Assembly (NCBI RefSeq): GCF_001650905.1 | Contig: NZ_LXYG01000019.1 | Coordinates: 1 to 64,000 of the forward strand | Length of the DNA: 64,000 nucleotides | DNA from: Balneola sp. EhC07 | GTDB taxonomy: Bacteria; Bacteroidota; Rhodothermia; Balneolales; Balneolaceae | Reading direction: 5' to 3' | In this document: positions 42,783-53,098 of the stretch, piece by piece | How positions within the stretch are numbered: position 1 is the first letter of the stretch | Layout of the letters: each line of letters starts with the position of its first letter | Notes under the pieces: generated by a model | Databases searched by the model: none | Seen by the model: the letters and a program-made list of their open reading frames with translations, nothing else | Told to the model about the DNA's origin: nothing | Made by a program: the position numbers and the translations under genes

Positions 42783-44627
42783 TCAATCTTTATCGAATTC
42801 TATTTTATCAGTCCATTCAGGCTGATCTTCTTTTGCAAAAACATACTCACCAATTACCAAATAATCCATCTCTGTATTCATAAAACAACGGTACGCATCT
42901 TCAGGTGTACACACAATTGGTTCGCCCCGGACATTGAAACTGGTATTTACCACCATTGCGCATCCAGTTCGTTCTCTGAAAGCATCTATTAAATTCCAAT
43001 ATTCCGGATTCGTCTCTTTATGAATGGTCTGTATACGGGCAGAAAAATCAATGTGTGTGATCGCTGGATAATCAGATCTTTGTACTGCAAGTTTTTCCCT
43101 TAGTGGCAACTGGTTATAATCTTTCGGCAAATCTTTTTTCAATTCCTCTTTTATGGATTGAACCAGCAACATATATGGAGAATCGGAATCCAACTCGAAA
43201 TAATCAGCCGCATGTTCCGCAAGAACTGATGGTGCAAAAGGCCTGAACGACTCCCTGTATTTTATCTTCAGATTCAGCTTTTTTTGCATGTCAACTCGTC
43301 TCGGATCGGCAATAATACTTCTACCACCTAATGCCCTTGGACCGAATTCCATTCTTCCGTAAAACCATCCAACCACATTTCCATTATCAAGGATCTCTGC
43401 AACCTTTTCATAAAGTTCGGAACCTGATATCTCATTAAATACGGGTTTAAACTTTCGTAAAGATCTTTCTACATCAATTTTATGAAAATCAGGACCTAAA
43501 TACGCTCCCTGCATTGAATCCGGAGTTTCCGGAACTCTTTCGTCTTTGAAATATATGTATTGTGCAGCAAGCGCCGCTCCAACCGCTCCTCCGGCATCTC
43601 CTGCCGCCGGTTGTATATACACTTCATCGAAAATTCCTTCGTTCTGAAGTTTTCCGTTAGCAACACAATTAAGTGCCACACCACCCGCCAAACAAATAGC
43701 ATTGGCTCCGGTTAATTTCTTAGCCTCTTTCGCCATCAAAATTACAACTTCTTCAGTCACCATTTGAATTGCTAAAGCCAGATCTGCTTCGTGTTGCTCC
43801 AGTTCTGCTTCATCTTCCCGGCGGGGAAAGCCAAATAACTCCTCCCATTTTTTATCCTTCACCATTCGCAATCCGGTGGCGTAATCAAAATACTTTTGGT
43901 TCAACCAAATCGAACCATCTTCTCGGATATCTACCAATTCAGATTTAATTTTAGTGATGTAATCCTGAAGCAATTCCGATTCGGGATTTCCATAAGGAGC
44001 CAAACCCATCAATTTATACTCACCTGAATTTACTTTAAAACCTAAGTAGTATGTGAACGCTGAATACAGCAATCCCAAAGAATGCGGAAATTTCAATTCG
44101 CGAAGAATTTTTATCTCATTTCCTTTTCCGTGACAGATAGAAGCCGTTGCCCATTCTCCAACTCCATCAATAGTAAGAATGGCTGCTTCATCAAATTTTG
44201 AAGGATAAAATGCACTGGCTGCATGACTCAAATGATGCTCCGGAAATAACAGAGTAACATCTTCTTTGTCGTATTCTTCAATTTCTTTTAAAGAATCATA
44301 GATCAATTTTTTCAGGAACATCTTTTCTTTCAACCAAACAGGAATAGCTGTTACAAATGACCGAACTCCTTTTGGTGCAAATGACAGATATGTTTCAAGA
44401 AGTCGCTCGAACTTAAGAAAAGGCTTGTCATAGAAAGCGATGGCATCCATTTCATCGATGCTTAATCCGGAGTGTTCCAAACAATATTTGACCGCATTTT
44501 CCGGAAAGGAAGCATCGTGCTTATTTCGTGTAAATCGCTCTTCCTGAGCCGCAGCTACAATTTTTCCATCCTGTATCAAACAAGCGGCAGAGTCATGATA
44601 AAAAGCAGAAATTCCTAGAATATTCAT
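42783..44627 (-). CDS. NodU/CmcH-type carbamoyltransferase
   Basis: About 614 residues from ATG 44627 (MNILGISAFYHDSAACL). The frame extends to 44678 with non-conserved residues. The N-terminal TsaD-like half has the metal-binding HHLSHA at 131-136. Substrate-binding motifs SGEYKLMGLAPYG and GGVALNCVANGKL follow, and the C-terminal half has FGPRALGGRSIIADPR and VVNTSFNVRGEPIVC. The enzyme transfers a carbamoyl group from carbamoyl phosphate to a hydroxyl of a sugar or lipid-like molecule. With DUF5989 and SxtJ it forms a membrane-linked module whose product is not known. Divergent from yicC. Confidence 0.93.
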   Translation of the reverse strand: MNILGISAFYHDSAACLIQDGKIVAAAQEERFTRNKHDASFPENAVKYCLEHSGLSIDEMDAIAFYDKPFLKFERLLETYLSFAPKGVRSFVTAIPVWLKEKMFLKKLIYDSLKEIEEYDKEDVTLLFPEHHLSHAASAFYPSKFDEAAILTIDGVGEWATASICHGKGNEIKILRELKFPHSLGLLYSAFTYYLGFKVNSGEYKLMGLAPYGNPESELLQDYITKIKSELVDIREDGSIWLNQKYFDYATGLRMVKDKKWEELFGFPRREDEAELEQHEADLALAIQMVTEEVVILMAKEAKKLTGANAICLAGGVALNCVANGKLQNEGIFDEVYIQPAAGDAGGAVGAALAAQYIYFKDERVPETPDSMQGAYLGPDFHKIDVERSLRKFKPVFNEISGSELYEKVAEILDNGNVVGWFYGRMEFGPRALGGRSIIADPRRVDMQKKLNLKIKYRESFRPFAPSVLAEHAADYFELDSDSPYMLLVQSIKEELKKDLPKDYNQLPLREKLAVQRSDYPAITHIDFSARIQTIHKETNPEYWNLIDAFRERTGCAMVVNTSFNVRGEPIVCTPEDAYRCFMNTEMDYLVIGEYVFAKEDQPEWTDKIEFDKD

Positions 44628-44744
44628 CCGAAAAGTAAAATTATTGCAAGAAGATACGAATCGTGGAATACTTGCCAAGTAGTTTCTTCCCGTCTGTTAC
44701 TTTTGTACCTTTGTTTTTCTTAAAAATTCATCTGCGATTCATAT

Positions 44745-45626
44745 ATGATTATTTCTATGACCGGATTTGGACGGGGCGAGGCTACTGAAAATGGCATTAC
44801 CGCTACTGTTGAAATCAAATCCTTAAACAGCCGATATTTAGATCTTTCTATACGGCTTCCACAACGACTTCAAGACAAAGAACTTATTTTGAAAGAATTA
44901 GTTCAGAAAACCATCAGTCGTGGAAAACTGAATATTAATGTTCACGTCACTGAGTCTGACTCCGGTGAGCCACACATCAAAGTAGATGAAGTTAAAGTAA
45001 AAGCTTATGCTCGTATTTTGCGAGAAGTCCAGGAAGCGGCGGGAATTGAAGGCAGTCTGAACGTCAGAAATATTACCGGTTTTGGAGATGTTTTTATAAC
45101 TCAGGAAGATGATGAAGAGATCCTTGAAAAAAAATGGTCTGTTGCTTTAAAAGCTTTGAACAGCGCCGTGGAAAATCTGATTGCAATGAGAACGCAGGAA
45201 GGCAATCAGTTAAAAAATGATCTTATTGAGCGAATTGAAAATATCGAAGCCAATCTTAAAGATATTGAGAAAGTAACTAACGGCAGAGTTGAGGAAATCA
45301 GAAATAAGCTTCGTGAGCGAATTCAACAATTATTCGACGACGAAAATTTTGATAAAGAACGCCTTGAAACAGAAGTTGCTGTTATTGCAGATAAAATGGA
45401 TATCACCGAAGAAATTGTGAGAATGCGTGCCCATTTAAAGTTCTTTATTGAAGCAATTGAACAAGCTGAACCTGCAGGAAGAAGACTGAATTTCTTAACT
45501 CAGGAAATGAACCGTGAATTGAACACAATTGGTTCTAAAGCAAATGACTCTGAAATTGCGCATCACGTAGTTCGTTCTAAAGAAACGCTGGAGCAGATCA
45601 GAGAACAAGTACAAAACGTTGAATAA
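44745..45626 (+). CDS. yicC: YicC family endoribonuclease
   Basis: 293 residues. The conserved N-terminal MISMTGFGRGEA and the C-terminal GRRLNFLTQEMNREINTI-type motif (here REL variant) with a long coiled-coil centre mark YicC. It is implicated in RNA turnover. First gene of the yicC-gmk-rpoZ-coaBC operon. The gap to gmk (60 bases) contains a perfect 17-base-arm hairpin. Confidence 0.93.
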   Translation: MIISMTGFGRGEATENGITATVEIKSLNSRYLDLSIRLPQRLQDKELILKELVQKTISRGKLNINVHVTESDSGEPHIKVDEVKVKAYARILREVQEAAGIEGSLNVRNITGFGDVFITQEDDEEILEKKWSVALKALNSAVENLIAMRTQEGNQLKNDLIERIENIEANLKDIEKVTNGRVEEIRNKLRERIQQLFDDENFDKERLETEVAVIADKMDITEEIVRMRAHLKFFIEAIEQAEPAGRRLNFLTQEMNRELNTIGSKANDSEIAHHVVRSKETLEQIREQVQNVE

Positions 45627-45636
45627 ACTAGATTTT

Positions 45637-45676
45637 AGTATTTAGTATTGAGACGCTTTTCTCAATACTAAATACT
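45637..45676. repeat. Perfect hairpin in the yicC-gmk spacer
   Basis: AGTATTTAGTATTGAGA (45637-45653), loop CGCTTT, TCTCAATACTAAATACT (45660-45676): 17 matched bases in each arm. It has no T-run that would make it a classic terminator. It ends 11 bases before the gmk ATG. Confidence 0.75.
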
Positions 45677-45686
45677 CGGTACTAAT

Positions 45687-46256
45687 ATGAAAGGTAAAGT
45701 TATAATTCTTGTTGCTCCCAGTGGAGCCGGAAAAACCACGCTTGCAAAAAGACTCTTCAAAGATTTTGACGATCTGAAGTTTTCTGTTTCTGCTACTACC
45801 AGGCCACCCCGTGAAGGCGAAGAAAATGGTATACATTATCATTTTTTATCTGATGAAGAATTCCAAGCCCGAATTGATGAGAATGACTTCCTGGAATGGG
45901 AAGAATTCTATGGCGGAAAGAGATATGGTACTTTGCAATCAGAAGTTGATAAAAGCCTGAAATTAGGCTATTTTGTTTTGCTTGACATCGAAGTAAAGGG
46001 AGCCGTAAATATCAATGAAATATACGGCGATGAGTGCTTGAGCATTTTTGTTCAACCACCTTCACTCGAAGTCTTAAAGCAGCGTTTAATAGCCAGAGGC
46101 ACTGAAAATGAAGAAACTCTTGCCTTACGACTTGAACGTGCAAAAGAAGAACTTACATATGCCGATCGATTTGATCGGGTTATTATTAATGATGATCTAG
46201 AGACTGCTTACTCTCAAATAAAGCAAGCTGTTCTCGAATTCATGAATTCAAATTAG
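45687..46256 (+). CDS. gmk: Guanylate kinase
   Basis: 189 residues. The P-loop VAPSGAGKTTL starts at residue 9, and the GMP-binding RPPREGEENGIHYHF and the lid region follow. It phosphorylates GMP to GDP. The start is well fixed because MKGKVIILVAPSG is the usual length before the P-loop. Confidence 0.96.
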   Translation: MKGKVIILVAPSGAGKTTLAKRLFKDFDDLKFSVSATTRPPREGEENGIHYHFLSDEEFQARIDENDFLEWEEFYGGKRYGTLQSEVDKSLKLGYFVLLDIEVKGAVNINEIYGDECLSIFVQPPSLEVLKQRLIARGTENEETLALRLERAKEELTYADRFDRVIINDDLETAYSQIKQAVLEFMNSN

Positions 46257-46261
46257 AAAAT

Positions 46262-46555
46262 ATGCCAATTCGCACACTTGACATCGAAGAGCTGAAAAAG
46301 ACAACCGGTAACAAATATGAGTTACTTGTGATCATGTCTAAAAGAGCTCGTCAGATTGCCGCAAATGAAAAATTAGAGCTTGATGAAAAGCTACAATATT
46401 TCGAAGGTTTTGAAGACGAAGACGAGTTTTCATTCAATGAAGAACAAGAGCAAATTTCAAAGTCTTTTGAAAAACTTCCTCATGCAGTACAACGATCTAT
46501 TACTGAAATGGAAGCCGGTAAAACTTATTTCCGTCGTCCTGAAGTAGAGGAATAA
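46262..46555 (+). CDS. rpoZ: RNA polymerase omega subunit
   Basis: 97 residues. The conserved ELLVIMSKRARQIAANEKL core is omega; the acidic tail after it is typical of Bacteroidota omega. Placed between gmk (5-base gap) and coaBC (2-base gap), the normal order gmk-rpoZ-coaBC. Confidence 0.9.
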   Translation: MPIRTLDIEELKKTTGNKYELLVIMSKRARQIAANEKLELDEKLQYFEGFEDEDEFSFNEEQEQISKSFEKLPHAVQRSITEMEAGKTYFRRPEVEE

Positions 46556-46557
46556 AA

Positions 46558-47748
46558 ATGCTCTCCGGAAAGCGCATTGTTCTCGGTGTCACCGGAGGAA
46601 TAGCAGCTTATAAAGCTGTCTTTTTACTAAGAGAATTTCAAAAAGCGGGTGCTGAAGTACGAGTCACTATGACTCCCTCAGCCACTCGCTTTGTTGGTTT
46701 AGAAACTTTTGCTTCCCTTTCTCAACATGAAGTTGCCGTTGAAATTTTCCCCGACGACACTCAATCAACTGATTGGACCCGTCATATTAACTGGGGAGAA
46801 TGGGCCGATCTATTTGTGATCGCTCCTTGTACAGCAAACACTCTTTCCAAAATAGCTTCTGGAATTTCAGATAATATGCTTACGAGTACAGTTCTTGCAG
46901 CTCGCTCGCCTATTTTGATATGTCCTACGATGGATGGAGAGATGTATGAGTCTCCGACTGTAACTGAAAATCTAAAAAAAGTTCAGGAATTCGGATATCA
47001 TGTACTAGAGCCGGCATCCGGATTTTTGGCTAGTGGTCTGGAAGGAAAGGGCAGGCTTCCGGAATTCGAAGACATTCTGGATAAAGCTTCAGAAATTATT
47101 GGATCCATCGAAGGACCTTTAAAGGGAAAAAAAGTTGTGGTCACCGCAGGACCCACCAGAGAGTTTATTGACCCTGTTCGCTTTATTTCAAATCCAAGCT
47201 CCGGCAAAATGGGGTTTGCAATGGCCGAAGCTGCAAAAAGATTAGGCGCTGAGGTCAAACTTGTTCATGGACCTGTTTCCGTTCCAAAACCTGAAGGCAT
47301 CCACACAACTTCCATTACAAGTGCTGCCGAATTATTTGAAACTGTTAAAACCCATGCTGATGCTGATGTAATTATAATGGCAGCTGCTGTATCAGATTTC
47401 ACTCCTTCAAAAACATATTCACACAAAGTGAAGAAGGAAAGCGGTTCAAGTTCTATTGAGCTTTCAAAGACTACAGATATTCTGGCATGGCTTGGTGAAA
47501 ACAAGAAATCAGATCAGGTTTTGATCGGGTTTGCAATGGAAACAGAAGATCTGATCAAAAATGCTGCGAAAAAGCTTAGTAAGAAAAATGCAGACTGGAT
47601 CATCGCAAATTCTATAAGTACTGAAGGTGCTGGTTTTGAAGTTGATACCAATCACGTGCACTTGATCAGCAAAGATTCTGAAACTGAATTTAGTGGAACC
47701 AAACAGGAAGTTGCTGAACTGATACTTGGAAAGATATTCCGAAAATGA
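46558..47748 (+). CDS. coaBC: Bifunctional phosphopantothenoylcysteine decarboxylase/synthase
   Basis: 396 residues. The CoaC half (1-180) starts [13 protein letters not shown] with FMN-site segments; its CPTMDGEMY is the family PxMN/DxxM loop. The CoaB half (185-396) starts [22 protein letters not shown] and contains the [16 protein letters not shown]-site motif. It catalyses steps two and three of CoA synthesis from phosphopantothenate. Last gene of the operon. Confidence 0.95.
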   Translation: MLSGKRIVLGVTGGIAAYKAVFLLREFQKAGAEVRVTMTPSATRFVGLETFASLSQHEVAVEIFPDDTQSTDWTRHINWGEWADLFVIAPCTANTLSKIASGISDNMLTSTVLAARSPILICPTMDGEMYESPTVTENLKKVQEFGYHVLEPASGFLASGLEGKGRLPEFEDILDKASEIIGSIEGPLKGKKVVVTAGPTREFIDPVRFISNPSSGKMGFAMAEAAKRLGAEVKLVHGPVSVPKPEGIHTTSITSAAELFETVKTHADADVIIMAAAVSDFTPSKTYSHKVKKESGSSSIELSKTTDILAWLGENKKSDQVLIGFAMETEDLIKNAAKKLSKKNADWIIANSISTEGAGFEVDTNHVHLISKDSETEFSGTKQEVAELILGKIFRK

Positions 47749-47917
47749 GTTTCGTTATTCGAAATAAAAAGTAAAAATTGTAATATTTAAAGGTCATTTC
47801 ACGGCGAATGCCTGAAATCTGGATTTCGATCATTTATAGAAATAGAGTTTTAAAACACAATTTAGATTCCTGCCTCCACAGGAATGACTTTATCACAACA
47901 ATAAAAAATACTGATCT

Positions 47918-48793
47918 ATGAGCTTATCCAAAACCACGCTGGGAAATTTTGAGTTGTACACCATCGAAACCGGTGACTTCAAACTAGATGGCGGTGCTAT
48001 GTTTGGCGTTGTTCCTAAGACGTTATGGTCACGAGGAATTGAAGCCGATGAGAAAAATCGTATTCAAATGACCATGCGTTGTTTATTGATCAAATCAAAA
48101 GCTACAGATAAACTTTATTTGATTGATAATGGACTTGGAACAAAGTTCAATGAAAAGCTCATGAAGATCTATCAGGTGGATTTCAGCAAACATACCATGG
48201 AAAAATCCTTTGCAGAACATGGTTTTAATTTCGAAGATGTGACCGACGTGATCTTTACTCATTTACATTTCGATCATTGTGGTGGGACTTCATACTATGA
48301 TGAAGACGGAAATCAACAATACACTTTCCCCAATGCTGAATATCATGTAACAAAATCTCATTGGGAAACAGCCACTAATCCTAATGCCCGTGAAAAAGCC
48401 AGCTTTCTTCCTGAAAATATAAACCCGCTAAAAGAGACTGATAATCTGAATCTTGTAGATGAAGATTATATCTATGAAGAAGGTTTATCAGCAATTATAG
48501 TAAACGGACATACACTTGGCCAACAGCTTCCACTCATTGAAGGAGATGGGAAAAAGATCTGTTTTGTTGCTGATCTTCTTCCCACTCATGTCCATGTACC
48601 GCTTCCGTGGGTAATGGGATATGATATGTATCCGGCTGAAACTCTTAAAGAAAAAGAGGGTTTTCTGGAACGTGCAGTTCGCGAAGACTTCCATTTATAT
48701 CTGGAACACGACTATTATAAAGAGATCATCAAACTCAGTTCAGATAACGGAAGATATTCTGTAGCCGAATCACTTTTGTTAAATGAAGTATAA
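47918..48793 (+). CDS. MBL-fold metallohydrolase (AHL lactonase-like)
   Basis: 291 residues without signal peptide. Metal motif FTHLHFDHCGG at about 112-122, then VNGHTLGQQLPLI, CFVADLLPTH and LEHDYY. The family includes AHL lactonases and related esterases, but the exact substrate is not clear. The preceding 169 bases contain a GTCATTTC/GAATGAC type imperfect inverted repeat and no gene. Confidence 0.88.
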   Translation: MSLSKTTLGNFELYTIETGDFKLDGGAMFGVVPKTLWSRGIEADEKNRIQMTMRCLLIKSKATDKLYLIDNGLGTKFNEKLMKIYQVDFSKHTMEKSFAEHGFNFEDVTDVIFTHLHFDHCGGTSYYDEDGNQQYTFPNAEYHVTKSHWETATNPNAREKASFLPENINPLKETDNLNLVDEDYIYEEGLSAIIVNGHTLGQQLPLIEGDGKKICFVADLLPTHVHVPLPWVMGYDMYPAETLKEKEGFLERAVREDFHLYLEHDYYKEIIKLSSDNGRYSVAESLLLNEV

Positions 48794-48855
48794 GCTGCAA
48801 TAAAGCTTCTCATTTACGGTTTTTTAGAACATATTAAGCAGGATTTCCTTTTCTT

Positions 48856-51800
48856 ATGGGTATGCGAGAAGACCATCAAAAATCAAAGTCAGAACAAATA
48901 AAAAAAGAGCTTCATCAAGCCTTTGATGACTTGGAACGTCGTTTTTTCATTTCAAAAATTCTGGCCGGACTTTCTGCTCTTTTTAGTGTGGTATTGTTAC
49001 TTATCGCAATCGAACAATTTAGTTTTCTGAGCCCGGCTGTAAAATCCGTAACTGTATTGCTGGCACTTGCTTCAGCAATCGGGCTGTACTTGTGGTTACG
49101 CTCCCAAAACAAGCCTGATCCGTTTCATACATTCTACAAAAAATTTGCTCACAGTCAGCAGCTGGAAGAGATCAATTATTATCTGGATCTGGAGAAAGAC
49201 GAGCTAGCTGATTCAGCTCTTGTTCAAGCCGCTATCGAAAAGAATCTTTCTTCAATTGATTATCAGCAGTTTAAAGAACGCCTCGTTTCTTATTCCGATT
49301 CTCAATCTCAAACCCGTTTTTTCAGAAATTCTATCAAGATTTCCGGAGTAGTGCTTCTCTTTTTCATAGTAACGGCCTTTACATTTCCTGATGGAGCCCA
49401 AAGAAGTGTTTACCTTTGGAAAGCTTTTGAAAAACCAAATCCCTACACTTTTACCGTTACCCCCGGTGATGTAACTCTGGAACAAGGTTCACCATTTTCA
49501 GCGAGTATCAATTTCGGTGATAATCAAACCCCCGAAAATGTAAATCTTTTTGTTAAAACATCGGTTGAGGAAGACTTCAGGTCTTTGAACATGGATCCCA
49601 TGGCATCCGGATTCGCTTCAATCCCTTTTAATCTGAATAACGATCTGGAATATTATATTGAAATGGATGGATTCAGATCTGAAACTTATGAAGCTTTTGT
49701 TCAATTGCGCCCCCGGTTTTCTGAACTGATCTCCACTACAATTCCGCCGGATTATACTCGCCTGGACTCAACATCTCAGTCTTACCCCTTTTCTCTGATA
49801 AGAGCTTATCAGGGATCTTCGATAAGTCTGAACGGCTCTTTGAATAAAGAAATTGATCAATGGGAAATCATTTCAAGTTCGAATTCAATAGACAGCAATT
49901 CCATTGACCGTCAACAATTTTATGCGGGATTTTTAGTAACTGAGCCTGATACCATTTCCTTCCTCCTTAAAGATAAAAGCGGACTACAAAACAAAAACCA
50001 GTTTCAGTTTATCATTGAACCAATTATTGATGAGTACCCAATCATAGAATTAGTAGAACCCTCTGCTTCTTTCGAAATGGTACAGCCTAAGAATCTACCC
50101 CTAACTTACAAAGCTACAGACGATTTTAATATTACTCGAGGTCAACTTAAGTATGAACTCAAAAAAGCTTATGTCGACGATCCTCGGAACGGCTCCATCC
50201 GCCTAGATCGTCCGGTAAATGGAGTTCTTCAGCGATATGAGTGGGATATTTCCGAACTGAAACTTTCTCCTCTAGACGAATTAACTTTTTGGATAGAAGC
50301 TTCTGATAATGATGGTTACAATGGTCGAAAAACATCTCGTTCACAAGAGATCACTTTAACAGTTCCTTCTTTAGTGGATTATTTTGAATCTCTGGATGAA
50401 AAGGAAGATGAAGTTGACACCGATCTGGAGTCGATATCAGAATCTTTTGAGGAAATGAGTGAGGCTTATGACGATTTTGAAGAAAGCCTGAAGGACAACC
50501 CCGAAGTAAATTATGAAAATCAGAGACAAGTTGAAGAGGCTTCAAAGAAACAGGAAGAAGTTCAGAAAAAAATAGACGAACTCAACGAAAAGTTTGAAGA
50601 GATCAAAAATGAGCTTAGTGAGAATAACTTACTGAGTGAAGAAACACAAAAAGCCTACGATGAGCTTAAAAAACTCATGGAAGAAATTGATGATCCGGGT
50701 TTGCGTGAGGCTTTAGAAAAGCTCAAAGAAAATATGCAGCAACTTAATCCTGAGCAACTACGTCGTGCCATGGAAGATGTACAATTCAGTGAGGAAGATT
50801 TCAAAAAGAGACTGGAGCGAACAATCGAATTGTTTAAGCAACTGAAGCTTATGTCTGATATGGAAAAACTCGCCAAGTCATTTGAAGACCAAGCCAGACA
50901 AGAACAAGAGCTATCAGAAAATCCTCCATCAGACGAAGAAGCTGAAAACAAAAGAAAAGAAGATCTGAAGCAGATCGAAAAGCTTAGAGAATCCATTGAG
51001 AACCTATCCGAGAACACTTCTGAGAAAACAGAGAAACCTGTTTCTGAATTTCAAAAGGAAACTCAGGAAGAATTAGAAAACCGCATCAAAAAAGAAATTG
51101 AAAACTGGCTGGAGGAGAACCAAAATCAGGAGCAAGGATCGGGGGACGAAAACAATGAATCTCAACAACCTCAAAACCAGCAACCCAATCTCCAGCAGCC
51201 TTATCAGGAATTAGCTGCGAAAACCCGCGAGCAAATGAAAGCGATGGGGCAGCAACAAGATCAAATTAATGTTGCTGGACTTCAGTATGTCTTGCATTCA
51301 TTATTAACCCTTTCAACTGAACAAGAGGACTTGGTTTATCTTTCACAACAAACCGAGGATAGAAGTTTAGCTTATATAGAGTTGGCTCGGGATCAAAAAA
51401 ATGTAGAACAAATATTTGGGGCTCTGTCTGATACACTATTTAATCTTTCAAAATCTATTCCTCAGTTTTCTAATCAAATTAATTCAAAAACCATTGAGCT
51501 TAAGAAGCAGCTGGATCGTTCCCTGACACAGATGGCTGAACGAGACCAAAGAAATTCCTCGGTTGCTTCGCGTCAAGCATTTGGTGGAATTAACGAGATC
51601 GCATTTATGATCGCTAATCTTTTGGAACAACTTCAGAATAACCAAGGCGGAGGCAAAGGTGGAAGTGGTAGCCCTCAATCTATTCAGCAAATGATAGAAC
51701 AGCTTGGCGAAATGAAAGGGAATCAACAACAGTTGAATGAACAACTTCAACAGATGATCAATGATATGCAGGGGGAACGACTTTCAAATGATCAAATGGA

Positions 51801-52239
51801 GCGTTTAAATCAGCTTGCAAAGCAACAGAACAGAATAAGAAAGCAACTTCAGGAACTACGTGAGAGTGGTGGCTTAGAAGGCGATCGTGCCGGAAGTGAG
51901 ATTCAGAGAATGATCGAAGAAATGGAGGACACAATAAATGATCTTCGCGGAGGAGCAGTAGATCCAACCTTGATCGAGAGACAACAAAACATTCTTACCA
52001 GAATGCTTGATGCGGAAAAATCGATGCAGGAACGAAATGAAGAAGAGCAAAAAAGAGAAGGAAATCAATCTAAAGGCTTTGACAGAGTAACTCCATCGAA
52101 CATCACTCTTGAAGAACTGGAAAAACAAATCCTTTCAAGACTTAATGACCCTAACTTTACAAAATATTCACCGGATTATCAGAAATTGATAGAGCGTTAT
52201 TTTGAGTTGTTGAAACAGCTTCAGGAAAGACAAAGTTGA
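48856..52239 (+). CDS. DUF4175 family membrane protein with long coiled coils
   Basis: 1127 residues. TM helices lie at about 33-55, 60-78 and 157-175, followed by beta-rich domains (about 185-500). A Glu/Lys-rich coiled coil spans about 515-720. A Gln/Asn-rich region with QQPQNQQPNLQQ lies around 765-790, and more Gln-rich helices run to the end. This is the DUF4175 layout of Bacteroidota-like bacteria. Related proteins often lie in or near Bat/MoxR operons; here a BatA/B-like VWA gene lies nearby on the opposite strand. Confidence 0.85.
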   Translation: MGMREDHQKSKSEQIKKELHQAFDDLERRFFISKILAGLSALFSVVLLLIAIEQFSFLSPAVKSVTVLLALASAIGLYLWLRSQNKPDPFHTFYKKFAHSQQLEEINYYLDLEKDELADSALVQAAIEKNLSSIDYQQFKERLVSYSDSQSQTRFFRNSIKISGVVLLFFIVTAFTFPDGAQRSVYLWKAFEKPNPYTFTVTPGDVTLEQGSPFSASINFGDNQTPENVNLFVKTSVEEDFRSLNMDPMASGFASIPFNLNNDLEYYIEMDGFRSETYEAFVQLRPRFSELISTTIPPDYTRLDSTSQSYPFSLIRAYQGSSISLNGSLNKEIDQWEIISSSNSIDSNSIDRQQFYAGFLVTEPDTISFLLKDKSGLQNKNQFQFIIEPIIDEYPIIELVEPSASFEMVQPKNLPLTYKATDDFNITRGQLKYELKKAYVDDPRNGSIRLDRPVNGVLQRYEWDISELKLSPLDELTFWIEASDNDGYNGRKTSRSQEITLTVPSLVDYFESLDEKEDEVDTDLESISESFEEMSEAYDDFEESLKDNPEVNYENQRQVEEASKKQEEVQKKIDELNEKFEEIKNELSENNLLSEETQKAYDELKKLMEEIDDPGLREALEKLKENMQQLNPEQLRRAMEDVQFSEEDFKKRLERTIELFKQLKLMSDMEKLAKSFEDQARQEQELSENPPSDEEAENKRKEDLKQIEKLRESIENLSENTSEKTEKPVSEFQKETQEELENRIKKEIENWLEENQNQEQGSGDENNESQQPQNQQPNLQQPYQELAAKTREQMKAMGQQQDQINVAGLQYVLHSLLTLSTEQEDLVYLSQQTEDRSLAYIELARDQKNVEQIFGALSDTLFNLSKSIPQFSNQINSKTIELKKQLDRSLTQMAERDQRNSSVASRQAFGGINEIAFMIANLLEQLQNNQGGGKGGSGSPQSIQQMIEQLGEMKGNQQQLNEQLQQMINDMQGERLSNDQMERLNQLAKQQNRIRKQLQELRESGGLEGDRAGSEIQRMIEEMEDTINDLRGGAVDPTLIERQQNILTRMLDAEKSMQERNEEEQKREGNQSKGFDRVTPSNITLEELEKQILSRLNDPNFTKYSPDYQKLIERYFELLKQLQERQS

Positions 52240-52245
52240 TTAAAC

Positions 52246-52350
52246 GTGAATAGTAAAAAGGGAGAAGTAAAAAGAGAAAAGATGAACGAATCAGGTTTGT
52301 ATTTTTATTAACAAACGCTTTTCACTTTTGCCTTTTTACGTTTCAGTTTT
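52246..52350. repeat. Imperfect inverted repeat between convergent genes
   Basis: GTAAAAAGGGAGAAG-type left arm and AAAAGGCAAAAGTG-type right-arm complement, around a T-rich centre. It spans the intergenic region between DUF4175 and HAD genes and may serve as a bidirectional terminator. Confidence 0.45.
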
Positions 52351-53098
52351 CACTCAGTGACCGATTATATTCAATCACTTTTTTATAAGCCTCCAGAACA
52401 GCATCAGCATCTTCCCCATTCATTACATCAGAAACTTCTTTAGCTGATTCCATTGCATTATTAGGAGCAAATGGTTTCCCTACTATTTCTAATCCCGGCC
52501 TGTCACCTCCTGTATCTCCAATAAAGGCAACTTCGTTTAACTCCAGATCAAGAAGCTCACAAAGAAACTTGATCCCTTCTCCTTTATTTGTGCTTTTTGA
52601 GATCACATTAATGGAAACGTCTGTGTAGTGTACTTCAAAATTCGGATAATTGGCATCCACATATTTCCTGATCTCGGGATACATCTTATGAATAACTGCC
52701 GGTGTTTGATTTATAATTCCCGAATCGGTGTGTTTAGCAAACTCCGGTATCGTATTGGGATATTTCTCAATGAAATTTGTTTTGAGATGAGCTTTTAACT
52801 CTCCCAATTCACGCTCTCTGTCTATATCGAAAGTTGGGTGCCAGTGCAGCGTATTGTTAGCCATGTCGTAAACGCCTCCCCCACTTTCAAACAAAAAAGG
52901 TTTATACATACCCATCCATTGATAAACTGCTTCTGCATACGGCATCGGTCGACCGGTACAAATTGTTAAAGGCGGAACCGTTTCATCAGTTTTACTTAGC
53001 TCGTTAAGCTCTTTTAGTTCGGTAATTATTTCCCACTTTGGAGGAATGAAAGGCATACTTATGCATCCGTCCAAATCCGTAATAAAAAGTTTGATCAT
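52343..53098 (-). CDS. HAD-superfamily phosphatase (class IIB, SPP/MPGP-like)
   Basis: 251 residues with nucleophile motif FITDLDGC (Asp8/Asp10), motif II LTICTGRP, cap region 80-180, KGEGIKFL lysine and motif IV FIGDTGGDRPGLE. The layout matches sugar- or glycerate-phosphate phosphatases. The physiological phosphomonoester is unknown. Its ATG directly abuts the stop codon of the VWA gene, so they are cotranscribed. Confidence 0.85.
   Translation of the reverse strand: MIKLFITDLDGCISMPFIPPKWEIITELKELNELSKTDETVPPLTICTGRPMPYAEAVYQWMGMYKPFLFESGGGVYDMANNTLHWHPTFDIDRERELGELKAHLKTNFIEKYPNTIPEFAKHTDSGIINQTPAVIHKMYPEIRKYVDANYPNFEVHYTDVSINVISKSTNKGEGIKFLCELLDLELNEVAFIGDTGGDRPGLEIVGKPFAPNNAMESAKEVSDVMNGEDADAVLEAYKKVIEYNRSLSEN

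Noticed and set aside
41657-44627. Saxitoxin-type biosynthesis cluster
   Set aside because: SxtJ, DUF5989 and carbamoyltransferase occur together in many non-toxic bacteria; none of the core saxitoxin synthesis genes is present.
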